From NCBI GenBank assembly GCA_905160935.1, contig CAJHZI010000576.1, positions 722,501-786,500 of the forward strand: 64,000 nucleotides of DNA, in the 5' to 3' direction. Shown one piece after another: positions 51,414 to 63,470 of this stretch (its first letter is position 1; every line of letters begins with the position of its first letter). The DNA is from Enchytraeus crypticus (lineage: Eukaryota > Annelida > Clitellata > Enchytraeida > Enchytraeidae). The notes below the pieces were generated by a model. The model was not told the DNA's origin. It did not search any database and saw only the letters and a list, made by a program, of their open reading frames with translations. The position numbers were made by a program, and so were the translations under genes.

Positions 51414-54410
51414 TTTGTGTTTTATTCTGTGATATTATTGTTTCTCTCGCTAAATCATCATTATAAAGACTAAGGCGTCAATTTCATCTCAACTATTTTA
51501 TTTTTTTCTACTCTAAGTTTGTATATGCAATCAGTCGGCTCGAGAGGCTGACTGCAGTAATGTTGTGGTCTCTAACATCGCATTCAGTTGTCGTACGTTA
51601 AACTCTAAATGATTTGTGGTTGACTTCAACAGGACTAATTACTCTCGACATTATCTGCTTTTGTTGCTAATGTTATTTTGGCTGAGCCGGTGGCTTGTTA
51701 ACTAAATGTTCGAGAGCGAATCAAGAGGTGCAGGGTCAAATCCAGTGCTCTCCCCGTCACTGGCATGCTATCGAGCGAGAAACCGACGTTAAACTTGGCT
51801 TTGGCTTTGGTTTTAGCTTCTAACTTCAACATCCAGTGCCCAGTTTGGCGGTTGTTTAGTCTTCCAGTTCTAATGTTTTATGATGAGATATCTGTTTGTT
51901 TATCTCCTATTTGCCGTTATACTGATTATGTTTTTTAATTATAGTAAGTCCAAGCTCATTCGAGTGAGTTGTACTTAATCTCCCCCGTACTGCTCTTAAA
52001 TACTTATATAGAAATAAAATGCTGAGTGATAATAGATTGGCAGAATCTCATTGCAGTCAACATATTATAGACATAGCTGAAGACATATCGATGCAGTTTC
52101 TCGAAACAGTTTACATATTAAATGAATGGTAGATCGATAATATTTGATATACTTCCATAATGTTAGATGTAATATTTTAAACTGTAGAATAGTATTGCAG
52201 GGATAGATGTGTAACTTTTTACATTTCGCTCCAATTCAGTTCAATTTTTCGTGGCTCTGAGGTTATAGAGCAACGTATTTGGAAATATATTAAATAGAAG
52301 GTTTGGGTTCACTTTTTGGCAATGCCAGTGAAAGAGTAAAGTTTCGGAATTACGAAGGGCTAACTACATGTAAATACTTAGCTATATATTAAGACGGTAT
52401 ATTAAGCTAATAACTTTATGACTACTATTGAGAATTGTTAAACAGATGTGACGTATAATTTCTTCGGATTACTGAAGTTTTTGAGAATAGGATCGGACTT
52501 AGTAACGCATTTAAACAAGAATTTGTGTGTTGAAGTGTTTAGTTAGAAATTAGCTCTCATTCATTGTATTTGTTCTTTATGTTGTGAAATCTTATTTATG
52601 TAACAGAATGTTAAAGCGTTTTAACATTGATATAAATACATATATATTTTTCAAGATAGGTTACTATTTGTAGAATGCTTTTGATCTACTTGAAAGTTGA
52701 ATTTCTTGATCATTTAAGTGTCATTAGTGTGTATCAATTATGTGAAATATTACCAGTATATGGTCATATGTAACGCGTGACGAGTTGTTCTGTTCATCAT
52801 CAACATCTTCTCTTGAGTCCCGGTTTGATTAGGGTCGGGATTAAAAATATTTGTAGCAATTTGAGCTCATCCGTTACTGATATCGCTTTCGAGTGAGGAA
52901 ATTGACGTTAACATTAACTATACCAGCTTTTAATTCCAAGGCGCTCGCCATCCTAAATGAGCGTTTTGACGTTGGATGAGTTAATGTGTTAACTGTTGCA
53001 ATTGATTTCTCTCTAGCACGTCTTAATTGTTAGGTTCAAGATACATATTCCATTTTGTAAAGATGAATGTTAACTGTTTACCTTAAAGCTGTTTATAAAT
53101 AACTCCTTGATCAACTTATCTATCCCTTCCAAAGGCTATGCCTTCGCGAAACCATAATGCAGCCTAAACTTGGGGAAACATCGCCTTTGTGATGATTTTT
53201 CATTGCCATTATCAGAAATTTATTACTTGTGATAGTCACCACTTACTCAATTGTTGTAAGTTATTGGTTAATTGCGGCAGCAACCCTAACACCTCACTGT
53301 CAATGGTTAACTGCTTAATGGCCTGTATTTAATGTATATCTACGTGTAGTTTGATGTACATTTGGCATATCAGCACATACCGTTGCGCTATATATTAAAT
53401 ATTAAACCGTTTTGTTTTAGAGTTAAACTGCCCAATGCATCACATTTGCAACAGATATATTGTAATAAGTTAGTTACTATTTATCAGTGATTATAATGTA
53501 TAGAACTAGAAAGCCGTGGTCTCACTTTTGTTGAATTGTTTATGCTGCAATCATGTCTCGTATTTTATACATTCGTATAAGTTTATTTTACTTTGTTACG
53601 TATAAGCTTATTTGATTTGATTGTGTTGTATGGCAATGTACTTCTATGCAAGCATCAAAATGGTAGAATCTTTTGCTAATTGTCATGACGGTACACTTTG
53701 GAGTTTTTCTTAGTGAGATCTAACTTGTAATAAATTCATGATCCTAGTTAGGTTGTCTCCATTCTCAATCATGAGCTGTAAATTTAGACATAAGTTTTGT
53801 TGATAATCTTATCTTACTATAATTGTCATGCAAATTAAGAATTATTAATGTAACTGTAAACAGCTTTCGTGAATTATTAAATGTACTCACAATGAGATGA
53901 TAGAATTTGCAAGTTTACAAGATATGTAACTTTTCTTTTCTTACTGGAAGGGTTCAATTTTTTATATGGGTGACTTATTTTGGAAGATTTCGTGATTAGC
54001 TTAATCATGTATTAGTTTGCCAATCGTCTTACTATTACAATAATCGCTCCCAAGATCATTATTTGAATAAACCTTATCTATATGACCTCACAGGTATGAG
54101 TGGTACCAACAAGCCTGTAGAACAGGATCATTTAGACTTGAAATACTGATATAATGTATATTAGATATTTGTATCTTATCCTCTCTGTGGTGCTTTAGAC
54201 TCTCTCATGTTGTACAATTTCCATAATATTAGATATTTTAGAATATTGAAAACTTTTCCATTATTCCGAATTATATGTGGATTTACTTGAAAGGCTTGTG
54301 AGTTTTGAATATTGTTGTATAATGTAATGTTGTCTGTAGAGTCATTTTCTCTCTGGTGATTAGCACAACAAATAACCTTATTGTGAAGACTATTATTGGA
54401 CAACTGGTGG
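51414..54410. other. Intergenic, after RAP1GDS1
   Basis: AT-rich, including the presumed 3' UTR. SINE remnants at 51685-51815 (CGACGTTAAACTTGGCTTTG) and 52866-52935 (SINE B); a reversed SINE G at 52795-53000; an element E fragment at 53130-53220. No gene seen. Confidence 0.55.
52013..52018 (+). promoter_or_regulatory. Candidate RAP1GDS1 polyadenylation signal
   Basis: AATAAA about 600 nt after the stop codon, the first one I see on this strand. Position is plausible only. Confidence 0.25.
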
Positions 54411-54730
54411 AGTGCTGTGTGATAGGAGAATGCTACCAAAACACCAAGACTGAAGGGTAAATTCTATAGTTCGGTGGTTAGGCCTGTAATGATGTATGAT
54501 GCAGCTGCAGAGTGCTGAGCTAGAGAACAAGAGCGCAGGCAGAAATGAGAGTGTTGCATCTAACTTGAATGTTGTAAAGAATGTGCAAGAGACGTCCCTG
54601 ACATTGCCTAATGGAGAGGAACCGGACGTTAAATTCTTATTGATTGATTGATGAAATGTGTGCTAAAGCTAAAAAGGATAGAATGGAAAATGAATATGTG
54701 ATAATGAATTTAAGTGTTACTTTTCGAATT
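54411..54730 (+). mobile_element. RTE fragment split by element C
   Basis: Forward translation pieces SGVLCDRR, LKGKFYSSVVRPVMMYDA and RKDRMENEYVIMNL match the RTE at 49727. An element C copy (54586-54655) is inserted between them. Confidence 0.7.
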
Positions 54731-57310
54731 TTAATATGAAATACACTGGGTTTTCGTATTTTCATCTCTCTGCCAACAGGGTGTTATATTTGTGTGAACC
54801 TTACGGCTTAGCTTTCTTACAATAATAATAATAATAATAATAAAAGTTTAACGTCCGTTTCCTCATACAAGGATGATGTCAGGGACGTCATGCAATAGAG
54901 TCTTGCAGTCCCCAAATCGTATTTAACGGATATTTAGAATATCCCGCAATTCACCGATGATACTGTTGACTGGAGAAATGGACGCTAAATTTCGTATGCC
55001 TACATATCGATGGTATACGTGAGAAATTCATTAGACATATATTATGCAGTTTATTTCGATCGGCGCACTTTAAACAGTATGTAGAGTTATTTATAATTCT
55101 GGCAACAGTTCATGGCATAAAACGTTGACAATGTATAAATGTTCTAATTCTGATAGGCTAATAGTAAACTCAGAAAGGCTAATGGGGGGGGGAGGCTTTA
55201 AATTGATTATTTTTATCAAACTAGGAAAGTTTGATAAAACTATAATCCCCAAATTTTTAAAAAGAATAATTGTTAGAATGTCGGAAATCAATAAAAAATA
55301 ATCCTAATAAAACATTATTAGGAAATAGTACAATGATTCTAATACATAATACAATTGGAGGAGAAGGGGGTACGTTGAGGACAGGACATATTCATCATAA
55401 TTAGAACACTGGCCGTACATTTTAACGTTTTGCATGCATAAAACAAATCGAGATGCGAGAAATACGAGCACATTCTAAACAACAATGGCGAACGATTCAT
55501 AAATAAGTCTGCATATGATTAAGTAACACATACACATTTTATTTACAAAAGCTTCACATTGATGACAAAAACACAACAATGCCTACTAGACTAGAGTCAC
55601 AGTAACAAAAACAACTCTGCGATAACGTGGTCTAATAGTTTTAGTGATAATAGCGTAAACAATTTTATGCAACGAATTCTGCAAAACATTTCAGTTCGAC
55701 TGGTCTGATATGATCCATGGAGATCAAAAGTCTAAGATCAATCAGTGGATCTGACCCAGCACTATTGGCGCGGGTGTGTAATCGGCAATATTAAGGTAAA
55801 GCATGATCTGCTATGCCAGATCATTCACGGATCCTATGCCCTATAAATTATAACATTGAAAATAAAAGAATTCTCATCTGCATGCACTCAGCCTATACCT
55901 AGTGCTGAACGAATGAATTATAAATAAATAACCTTATGCAAAACAAACAATTACATGTATACATTTAATTCATAAACTACGCAACATTGATATATCATAA
56001 TTAGCTATTTGTATTTTAAAATCATGCGACCAATAGTTCTCTAGCCTATTGACGTTTTATGTATTTTAATCTAACGTGAGATGTCAAAAGAAATGTAATC
56101 TAGCATATATAATACACAAGAGAATTTAAACAATTGATTTAATGTCTGTGATACAAAATAGTACTTGAGAAAGATTATATATCTGAAAGCGCGAAAATAA
56201 AAATCATATTAGTTTGAAACTATATTCAATATTAGATAGTTTTGTGAATTTCAGCAGTAAACTACTGTATCACATCAATTACAAAGTCAGAAATAAATTT
56301 AATAAATTCTTCGCGATAGTTCGGGCGCGACTTTGCATAAATTTACAGAGCTGCCAAGTTTTGTTTAATAATCAGCATTATTTTGCTACTCTAGTAATGG
56401 ACCGCACAATAAAATTCCGTCATTTCTTTCCAATATTTCTGTTCGTCAGCGGTATTTCCTTATCGTCATTATCCGGCAAGATCTGGAGAGATTTCCGAGA
56501 TCTCTGGAAAGATCATGAGATATCTTGGAGAGTTCATCTTGTAGCGACTTCTATCGAGACATGCTTAAAGGTTTCGAAATTATATAATTGATGATATAAA
56601 AGTATTGGTTCAAGGTTCGTTTCCTCATCCAAAGATGAATTCAGGGACGATATGGTAGATATATAGTGTAACAATTAGTTAAATAGTATATTCATAGAGC
56701 TCATCGCTATGTAAATACCACATTGGCACTAAACAGAAAATGGAAACAAACATTATTTTGACTGAGTATCAGTTTGACGACTCGCCGTTCCACGGTTGTT
56801 TAACCTCTGCGGTCACTGATGGTGCCTTCTTTTTGCGAAACTGAAACTAAATTATGGTTTTACTTGAATTCAAGGGCTCGATAGACAGTGAAAATGTAGT
56901 AAAATGTAGCTAAATAAATAATTTACACAATCTTGTGAATATTGGACTTATAAGCATATGACAATTTATATTCACGCCAGTTCATAAAAGGCTGCCAATC
57001 AAGGTACGGCATATAACAGCATGAAACCATTGGAATCATTTTTTGTTGTTGAATGCACTATATTACAATCTGGTTAGGATGGAATATTTAATATATAAGG
57101 CGTTTAGAATATCGTGTAATTTCTACAATACTAGCTTAACATCAGCTTCAGAATCGCATCAAACCAGTAATCTGATTGGATACGACTCTGAGAGCCTCTT
57201 CCAATATAGAAAAGGACGTAAATCCTTATGCAATAATGCAAATGCATGGAGATTTATGATGCTTTCATGGATGTAGCTCTCCCATTATGTTTGATATTGC
57301 ATTTGTACAT
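54731..57310. other. Intergenic, before the ZMIZ 3' end
   Basis: 54838-54900 is an element C fragment after a TAA run; 56606-56655 is another. The rest is AT-rich. The 125-codon forward ORF at 56214-56591 has no recognisable domain and intergenic base composition. Confidence 0.45.
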
Positions 57311-57316
57311 TTTATT
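57311..57316 (-). promoter_or_regulatory. Candidate ZMIZ polyadenylation signal
   Basis: AATAAA on the minus strand 54 nt past the ZMIZ stop codon. Confidence 0.4.
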
Positions 57317-57369
57317 CACTATGTAGAAACACTGTATAATATAATGAATTATATAATTTAATTACTTAA

Positions 57370-57498
57370 TTATTCGTGGAATAGTTTAATGAGATCATCA
57401 GATCCAGACATGAGATCGGTTGAGTTTTGAAGATCTCCGGGTCCTAGGTATGTGAGGAACTCAGATGGATCTCCCATGTTATCAGCCAGCATCGCAAA
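57370..57498 (-). CDS. ZMIZ1: ZMIZ exon z7 and stop
   Basis: Encodes [39 protein letters not shown] and FHE, then TAA at 57372-57370. The acidic-hydrophobic pattern matches the last residues of human ZMIZ1. Acceptor ATTGCAG. Confidence 0.93.
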   Translation of the reverse strand, partial: FAMLADNMGDPSEFLTYLGPGDLQNSTDLMSGSDDLIKLFHE

Positions 57499-60400
57499 CT
57501 GCAATATAAAACGATTCAATAATATATTATTGAACGAATAATATATTGAATTATACGATTATTAATATATTAAATTATACGATTTAATAATATATTATTA
57601 ACGATTCGATAATATATTATTATATTAGAAAACGATTCGATAATTAATTAGATCGTTTTGAACTTTAAAATTAAAGTAAATACATAGTCACTATTCAGAA
57701 ATATATAATGACAGTATAGAACAAAGCAAAACTTTAAAATAACGTAAATAACCGGAACAACTTCATATCCTAAGGACAGATCACGGTATTTATCCAACTT
57801 CCTATGTAATTCAATCCTATCTATTGCTTACTAATGAAATGCATTAACTCGCTTGTTGATACATACAAAGAAAAACAATATCGTCAAACTCATGATATGG
57901 TGTGGAACAGAGAGGATTGGAAAAGGTCTATTCGTATCCCGACCCGAGTCAAACTGAGATTTAAGAAAAGATCATGGCGATGACGAACAAAAGGACTCAA
58001 TATCTTTATAACATGCGTTTGATTATTAACGTACCAGAAGTTTAAACTATTTAGGCCTAATATTAAATATAATATCAATAATAGCATGAGCAATAATATT
58101 ATTACTAATACTACTAATAACAATTATACAACAAAACATACGTCTAATGTGACATCCAGTAGTTCACTATTTGAACGAAACTCGACCCTTCCATCAGCCA
58201 GCTGCTGATCAATCTCTTCTTTCGGCTTATCACTCGACGACGATTTATCAGAATTGCTGCTCTCACCTCCACCCTGCTCTGTCGCCTCAGAGCCCTCTGT
58301 CGCCTCCTCCCCTTCTTGCCTCAGCTGTGACGATGAAACCGACTCGCCACTCCCAGTCTTGTGGCTCAGAGCTTCCGACTTTGAGTCCTGCACGCTAGGT
58401 GGCGTGTTCATGTCTGACCGCGACGTTAAGCATAAAGTCTGTGCATTATTTACTTGCGATGAATGTTTTGAGGTATTTAATTGTGAATGTACATTGTTAG
58501 AGCTCGGTGCTGTCGTGGACACGCCCTGGAACTGCAGGGATGGTGAATTACGATTGATAAGAGTTTGTGTTTGACTTTGAGGAACTTGTGACTGAGAAGG
58601 AGTATCTTCCTGCTGTCCATCAACCTGTAGAGGCGTTGCTTGTAATGATAAGGGAGTGGTCAAAGACTGACCCTGCGGTGTCTCCATTAGATTTTCCCCC
58701 ATCTGAGCCAAAGATGTCAGGATACTGGGGGTCTCACCCAGAGCCTCAAACGGAACAGAGGTTGGGCCACAACCACTAACTAGCTGACCACCTTCTTGTC
58801 TCCCGTTCTGCACAGCGGATGTTGTTACACAAGTGGAGGAGCAATTTACCCAAGAGTCTATTGATGGAATAGTCATGCCACTGAGCGATACACTAGTGGA
58901 CCACGGCTCCATATCTAAATAGAATACAATAGAAAAAGAATTGTTCAATCGTTACAAGACACTCAAGAACTTATCATACTCAACTCATCATATTCATCAT
59001 ATCATCATATCATCATCATCATCATCATCATGAACACATCATATCATCATCATGAACTCATCAAATTCATGATCAAGGACTGATAATATATATTTTGCTT
59101 AGCTTTAATATGAAAATTTCATATTTGGACTAGTATCACAACATTTTTGTGCCAATTAATATGTTATTTATTTCCTCTCTACAATCATCATCTTCCTTAA
59201 CCCTGTCAGGGTAACGGACTGCATTATTCTAGACCTCGCTTTCTCTTCGGTCTATGCTTTTGTCATTTCGTTCCGTTGATGTTAAACTACCTGAAATTGC
59301 ATTTTTAGTTCGAGACGTCCCTAACATGGTCTTCGAATCCAGAGATTAATTCTAGATTATATTGCTTTATATTGTATTGTATGTGTTGGTCGTACTGTAT
59401 TGCATTGCATTGCATTGTATTGAATTGCATTGTATTGTATTGGCCACCATTACGCTGACGGCCATTCTTCTTCGTTATCTATTTGAGCATTTTTGTTCAT
59501 GTACTTTTAGTTCGTTCTTGTTAATCTTTGTTTGTTCTTCTTTCGCCCTTTTAATATATCCATTTGGTGTCGTCGTCGAAAAAATCACAGTTCTCTCTCT
59601 CTCTCTCTGTCTATCTATCTACCTATCTATCTTTCTACGTATCTATCTTACTCTTTTGCATTGCCTTGTTTTGTATTATATATTAGCTTGCATGATCATG
59701 TCGTGTCTTCTATTGCATTATGGTGTATTTTATTTTAAAATTTATATTGTAAATTCAACGTTAACAAGTTTATACTGTCTGTGAATTAGTACACGTACAA
59801 AATCTACACTAACCTCCTTCTTTGATGCCAGAAGTTGGAATAGGCTTCCACTGACAAGAAGAGTCGATGATGACTTCTTCAAAACTGGTGCCCACGAGAG
59901 TTTGAAGAATTCCCCAGATGTACTGATTGATCTCCAATTCTTCCAGTACTGCGGGCTTCCTGTGAAGCAGTAGGTTAATATTGAGAGCCAATAATTATCA
60001 TATTAAATTGATTACCACAATAAAAATACACATCTTCATATCCGACTTCGATCAACCATACTTTTAGAAGTTCCAATAAATGGAAAAGTTTCCATTTCAT
60101 TTATTTATCAGATTGCTATAAAAATGTACAATGATTTGTACATTTGCATTAAATTTGTTAAATAAATTTAATTGAATTTACTTGCAAATATCCAGACCAG
60201 CAGTACATGTACAAAAGTGGTCGCCAAACAACTTAGTATAGCTCAATCTATTCTCTGACAAAAAACCATTATCGCTTAAAAAGCAATAACTATGATCAAT
60301 TATGTATTTAATTAAGTTAAGTAATGAAGAATTCCAGAAAAATGCGAGCTTAAACCTAAAAAATTAAGATATAACACAGAAAGAATTCCAATTTTAGAAA

Positions 60401-63400
60401 ACAATAAAAATGTCTTTTACTTACTTGCATATGGGGCATCTCCATAAACATCTCTCGCAGTTCAAGTGTAAATAGGCTTCCAGATCAAAGCACTAAAACA
60501 AAAAGTAAGGTTAGAATTTTTAAGTGGGCAATAGCTAAGCCAGGTCCAATAAAAGTGGCGTGTTTTTAAATTAAGTTTCTCCTACTGCTTCAAAATGACC
60601 GAAAAAGTTCAGAAATGTCGCTGGTAACTATATATTTAAACAATCCAGAGAAATTATATTGAGCCTTCACATCGTTAAATTTTCTGTAACTTCTCCTTTT
60701 CAGTATATATACTGTCGCAGCTGTTAATATTTACTGAAAGCGTTAGACGTGCCTTTGCATCAACCCAAAATTAAAATGCAATCTCCATTCCATTTAGATA
60801 AACTGCACTAGTTGGCTATTTATTATTTACTTTGGACTGAATTTCTGGATTTTGGAATTTGCACCATTTTGGACCTTCTTTTTAGCTCGCCGGCTTGTTT
60901 TTGTCTCAATAGTGCTCGATTTTGTCATTTATGACTGTAGCACTCTAATTGTTGTTATTATTTTATTATTATTTTGCCATCAATAAACTGAGATTTTGCG
61001 AAATTCCACGAAAGTTTCCAATTGAGAATGTTCCAAAAGGGTACATAGTCTGCAAAAAATTTTATGCTATACAGGCGATCCTAACAGTGTGGATGCTTAT
61101 TTATTTTATATTCTACAAATAGTACATTTAATTGCTTTTTGATCATAATTAAACAACGCTAAATGAATTTGAATATCTCAATAGCGCAATGGTTAGAGGT
61201 GTAGAAAACGTCATGAAGTTTTAAATTAAAGACCCGGAGGTGAATTGAACCCTCGTGGGTTTGAATCCCAGCCGCGCAGATCTGAGAGTAAAATCTCGGA
61301 CATTCACTGGACTGGCTACACGGAAAATGGACAAAATTGCCTAAGGGATTTAAAATGTTATATTAAAAGTGATAGATATCAACGTAGTTGATCATTTCAC
61401 TGTAATGTGTGTTATTATTATTATTTTTTAAATACCCCGGTGTAAAGAACCTGGGGTTTGATAAAAACGATTCAAGCAATACGTGCTGAATCGCCGCCCG
61501 GCTACTCGAGGTCATCAAACGGCTTAAAAGAGTTATTGAAGCAGACTGCATTAAATCTTTGCAAAGTCATGGAAAGCCTTTACCAAAGAAAAGAAGTCTC
61601 TCGCTTATCGCTGGTTTGCTCTGCAATAAGTCTGCCTATGTCATTAATAAAGTCAACTCCTTCGGGATTCATCGGGCCTATGGTTTCAATGGCCACAGGA
61701 ACAACTTCATATCCTAAGAACAGATCAAGGTATTTATCCAATTCCGTTATTATTATTAGTATTATTATGTTAAAATAAAATCAACAAAAACCTGAATATG
61801 TAAACACTGCTGCCCTCTGGCAGGAATTACGATACGTTGCGACGTCAGAGGGCAGACGAGATACATATTTAAAGTTACTGTGGGAGCATCGACTGCAGTC
61901 TCGCTATTCGTCAACGTCGTCCCTGTCGTCGATATCATCTGCTTCACTAAACAGTCAATCAATCAATCAATCATCCAGTCAGTTAGTCAGTTAATCAATA
62001 AATCAGTCAGTCAGTCAGTCAGTCTGCCAGTTAGAAAGTCAGCCAATCAGTTAAACAAAAAATCTACATAAACTAATCAGTCTATAAGATATTAAACCAA
62101 TCGTTCGTTTTATACTGCAGAATTAGGATTTAACATCTAATGTTTATTAAATGGACACGATAACAGACAAAAATATTACTCGTTAAAGCAACATGTAATG
62201 AATTCAACGCTAATTTTACTAAACCATTTCTGATGTTGGCTCGCATGGTGGAATTGTGTTATAATTTGAAATAGATTTTTAAAATTTTTTTAATGTAAAT
62301 GATCATCGAAGGCATGTTTTACTGTCAATCATGTAGTTAAATATCTATACAGTTTGTTTTATTATCCATTTTAAATATCAGTACTCTGATATTTTGCGAT
62401 CCTATTAATTTCAGAGATATTGTTTCTTTGACATTAATAAAACGTTTAAGATAAAATCCGTATTTCATCTCTTGAAAGGATATCAGCACCTGCCGAGCCC
62501 ATAAGTTAAATCGCTCATATAGTGATATGCAGTCGATTAACTTACAGATCAGGTCACAGGATGAACAAATTAATTAAGAAGTTATGAATCAACTAAGAAT
62601 GTAGTGACGATGGCAACGGCAAACCACCAAAGAAGCCATATTTTTCTCAAACTATAGGTAAAACTTACACAAGATATGAATAAAGCATAGCCATATAGTA
62701 GATTCTGAGAACGAAAATGTAACTTGGATTAGTCACTTTACGGATCACTATGGAGAGAGACAGAGAGAGAGAGAGAGAGAGATATGGACAAGGTAACTCA
62801 CATTTGCAGATGGACTGCTCTGTTGGAAGCAGACGTTTTCTCAGTAGACCAGAGAGAACAGATCTAACGGTGGGTCGATGTACCACGTGAAGCACAAACA
62901 TGTGAGACTGCGATACAACAAATAAATCCGTATTACTGTAGTAATATTAGAATTATACGTAGATCCGACTACATCGGACAACTGGAAACAAAGCCACGCA
63001 GAAAAGCAAAATAAACAGAATTCAATAAACGGTCCAAATTCAATGTAGAAAATCTTCCACCGATAGAAATCTAAAGATAATTACATCCATGATGTGATCC
63101 TTCGTGATTGCGGAAATGAACGCCAAACTGCTATTCATTATTTACTGTATCATGTATATTTTATGCTTCCTAAAGTATTCTGTAATCATTTACAAGAAAT
63201 CATGCCAAATCAACTCAGATTTTAATTACGAAAATGGCTTAAAATGAAATAATTAATCAAACTGGGAGGAATCTTACACAGCAGCAGGTAGTTACAGTAA
63301 TCTGCACTATGTTACGACCAGGCAGACAGACGTCTTTAATATGCAGAGCTCTCTGAGCTTCTATGTTGAGAGGTGTCGCGTTGACGCTGACCATGACCGA

Positions 63401-63470
63401 GGCAGGCCAGTTAGTCATCATGGCTCTGTCCTCGTGGTGGAAGCATTTCAATTGTAGGTCAAGGTCAGGC
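57370..63470 (-). CDS. ZMIZ1: ZMIZ1/2 (tonalli) SP-RING coregulator, 3' part (7 exons in window)
   Basis: PIAS-like nuclear protein that binds transcription factors and chromatin remodellers; the SP-RING/MIZ finger is of the SUMO E3 type. Exons in coding order: 63470-63278, 62907-62802, 61946-61792, 60492-60425, 59959-59814, 58914-58142, 57498-57370; phases all match, giving 522 visible residues. The conserved ZMIZ domain runs from [13 protein letters not shown] through [18 protein letters not shown] and [13 protein letters not shown] to the SP-RING ([36 protein letters not shown]). [12 protein letters not shown] and [11 protein letters not shown] follow, as in human. A Gln/Ser/Thr-rich tail ends in an acidic segment ([24 protein letters not shown]) like human DELLSYLDPPDL..DDLLSLFENN. 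Vertebrates have two paralogues; I cannot say which this equals. The first exon begins in phase 2, so the N-terminal half is beyond the window. Confidence 0.94.
57499..58141. other. ZMIZ last intron
   Basis: 57510-57650 holds several copies of the palindromic AATAATATATTATT with ACGATTCGATAATATATTAT spacing. 57755-57800 matches part of the LINE tail at 61690. 57890-57975 is an RTE 3' end (GGTCTATTCGTATCCCGACC). Confidence 0.6.
58142..58914 (-). CDS. ZMIZ1: ZMIZ exon z6: Gln/Ser/Thr-rich tail
   Basis: 257 full codons of low-complexity Gln, Ser, Thr, Pro and later Glu/Gly-rich sequence, typical of the ZMIZ transactivating region and not alignable residue by residue. Acceptor ATTTAG completes a GAT codon; donor GAC|GTATGT. 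Markedly GC-richer than the surrounding introns. Confidence 0.9.
58915..59813. other. ZMIZ intron with TTGTA and CTAT repeats
   Basis: 58980-59060 is CATCAT-rich; 59365-59440 is the TTGTA/TTGCA pentamer; 59590-59650 is a CT/CTAT run. No exon seen. Confidence 0.6.
59814..59959 (-). CDS. ZMIZ1: ZMIZ exon z5
   Basis: Encodes [33 protein letters not shown]; human KTALLEGLEVDQYMWGIL..EEVTIDPTCSWRPVP. Acceptor TCACAG, donor G|GTTAGT. Confidence 0.95.
59960..60424. other. ZMIZ intron, featureless
   Basis: AT-rich; nothing recognised. Confidence 0.4.
60425..60492 (-). CDS. ZMIZ1: ZMIZ exon z4: end of SP-RING
   Basis: Encodes [20 protein letters not shown] and IC, carrying the remaining zinc-binding Cys residues (human [22 protein letters not shown]). 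68 nt, donor AA|GTAAGT. Found by homology; it has no ATG. Confidence 0.94.
60840..60970 (+). mobile_element. CR1-like LINE 3' end
   Basis: TTTCTGGATTTTGGAATTTG, TTTTTAGCTCGCCGGCTTGT and CTCTAATTGTTGTTATTATT: the 3' UTR of the LINE at 28780 in the opposite orientation. Confidence 0.75.
61180..61412 (+). mobile_element. SINE A copy
   Basis: A box TAGCGCAATGGTTAGAGGTG, B box GTGGGTTTGAATCCCAGCC, body TCTGAGAGTAAAATCTCGGA and end AGTGATAGATATCAACGTAG. Best tRNA-like head of the family. Confidence 0.85.
61440..61760 (-). mobile_element. LINE ORF C-terminal fragment
   Basis: Minus-strand translation contains [26 protein letters not shown] and [10 protein letters not shown] recognise this as the C-terminal end of a reverse-transcriptase family common in marine invertebrates; that attribution rests on memory. 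Confidence 0.55.
61792..61946 (-). CDS. ZMIZ1: ZMIZ exon z3: start of SP-RING
   Basis: Begins [12 protein letters not shown] (human IKRNFSS), then the SP-RING start [20 protein letters not shown], ending LHIQ. Acceptor GTTTAG lies at the end of a long TGAC/TGAT tetranucleotide tract. Donor CAG|GTTTTT. Confidence 0.93.
61947..62070. repeat. CAAT/CAGT tetranucleotide tract at ZMIZ exon z3
   Basis: On the minus strand this is TGAC/TGAT repeats reaching the TTTAG acceptor of exon z3, so the tract replaces the usual polypyrimidine and branch region. Confidence 0.85.
62071..62801. other. ZMIZ intron
   Basis: AT-rich. 62595-62695 is a reversed element E fragment (ACCAAAGAAGCCATATTTTT). 62755-62782 is a GA run about 18 bp past the exon z2 donor. 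Confidence 0.55.
62802..62907 (-). CDS. ZMIZ1: ZMIZ exon z2
   Basis: Encodes [20 protein letters not shown] and [14 protein letters not shown]; human [33 protein letters not shown]. Acceptor TCGCAG, donor T|GTGAGT, phase 1. A GA-dinucleotide run lies just past the donor. Confidence 0.94.
63278..63470 (-). CDS. ZMIZ1: ZMIZ exon z1
   Basis: Encodes [31 protein letters not shown] and [14 protein letters not shown], nearly identical to human [32 protein letters not shown]. Acceptor CATAG, donor TGT|GTAAGA. Needs two bases from an upstream exon not seen in the last 530 bp of the window. Confidence 0.95.

Noticed and set aside
56214-56591. 125-codon forward ORF in the RAP1GDS1-ZMIZ spacer
   Set aside because: AT-rich like its surroundings, no domain, no consistent splice signals, compatible with chance.
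58254-58779. Forward ORFs of 70-106 codons opposite ZMIZ exon z6
   Set aside because: They are shadows of the minus-strand coding exon, which has the matching frame, phase and family features.
61190-61275. tRNA gene
   Set aside because: A and B boxes are present but the sequence does not fold as a full tRNA and recurs with the same non-tRNA body at 7685, 7926 and 15495; it is the head of SINE A.
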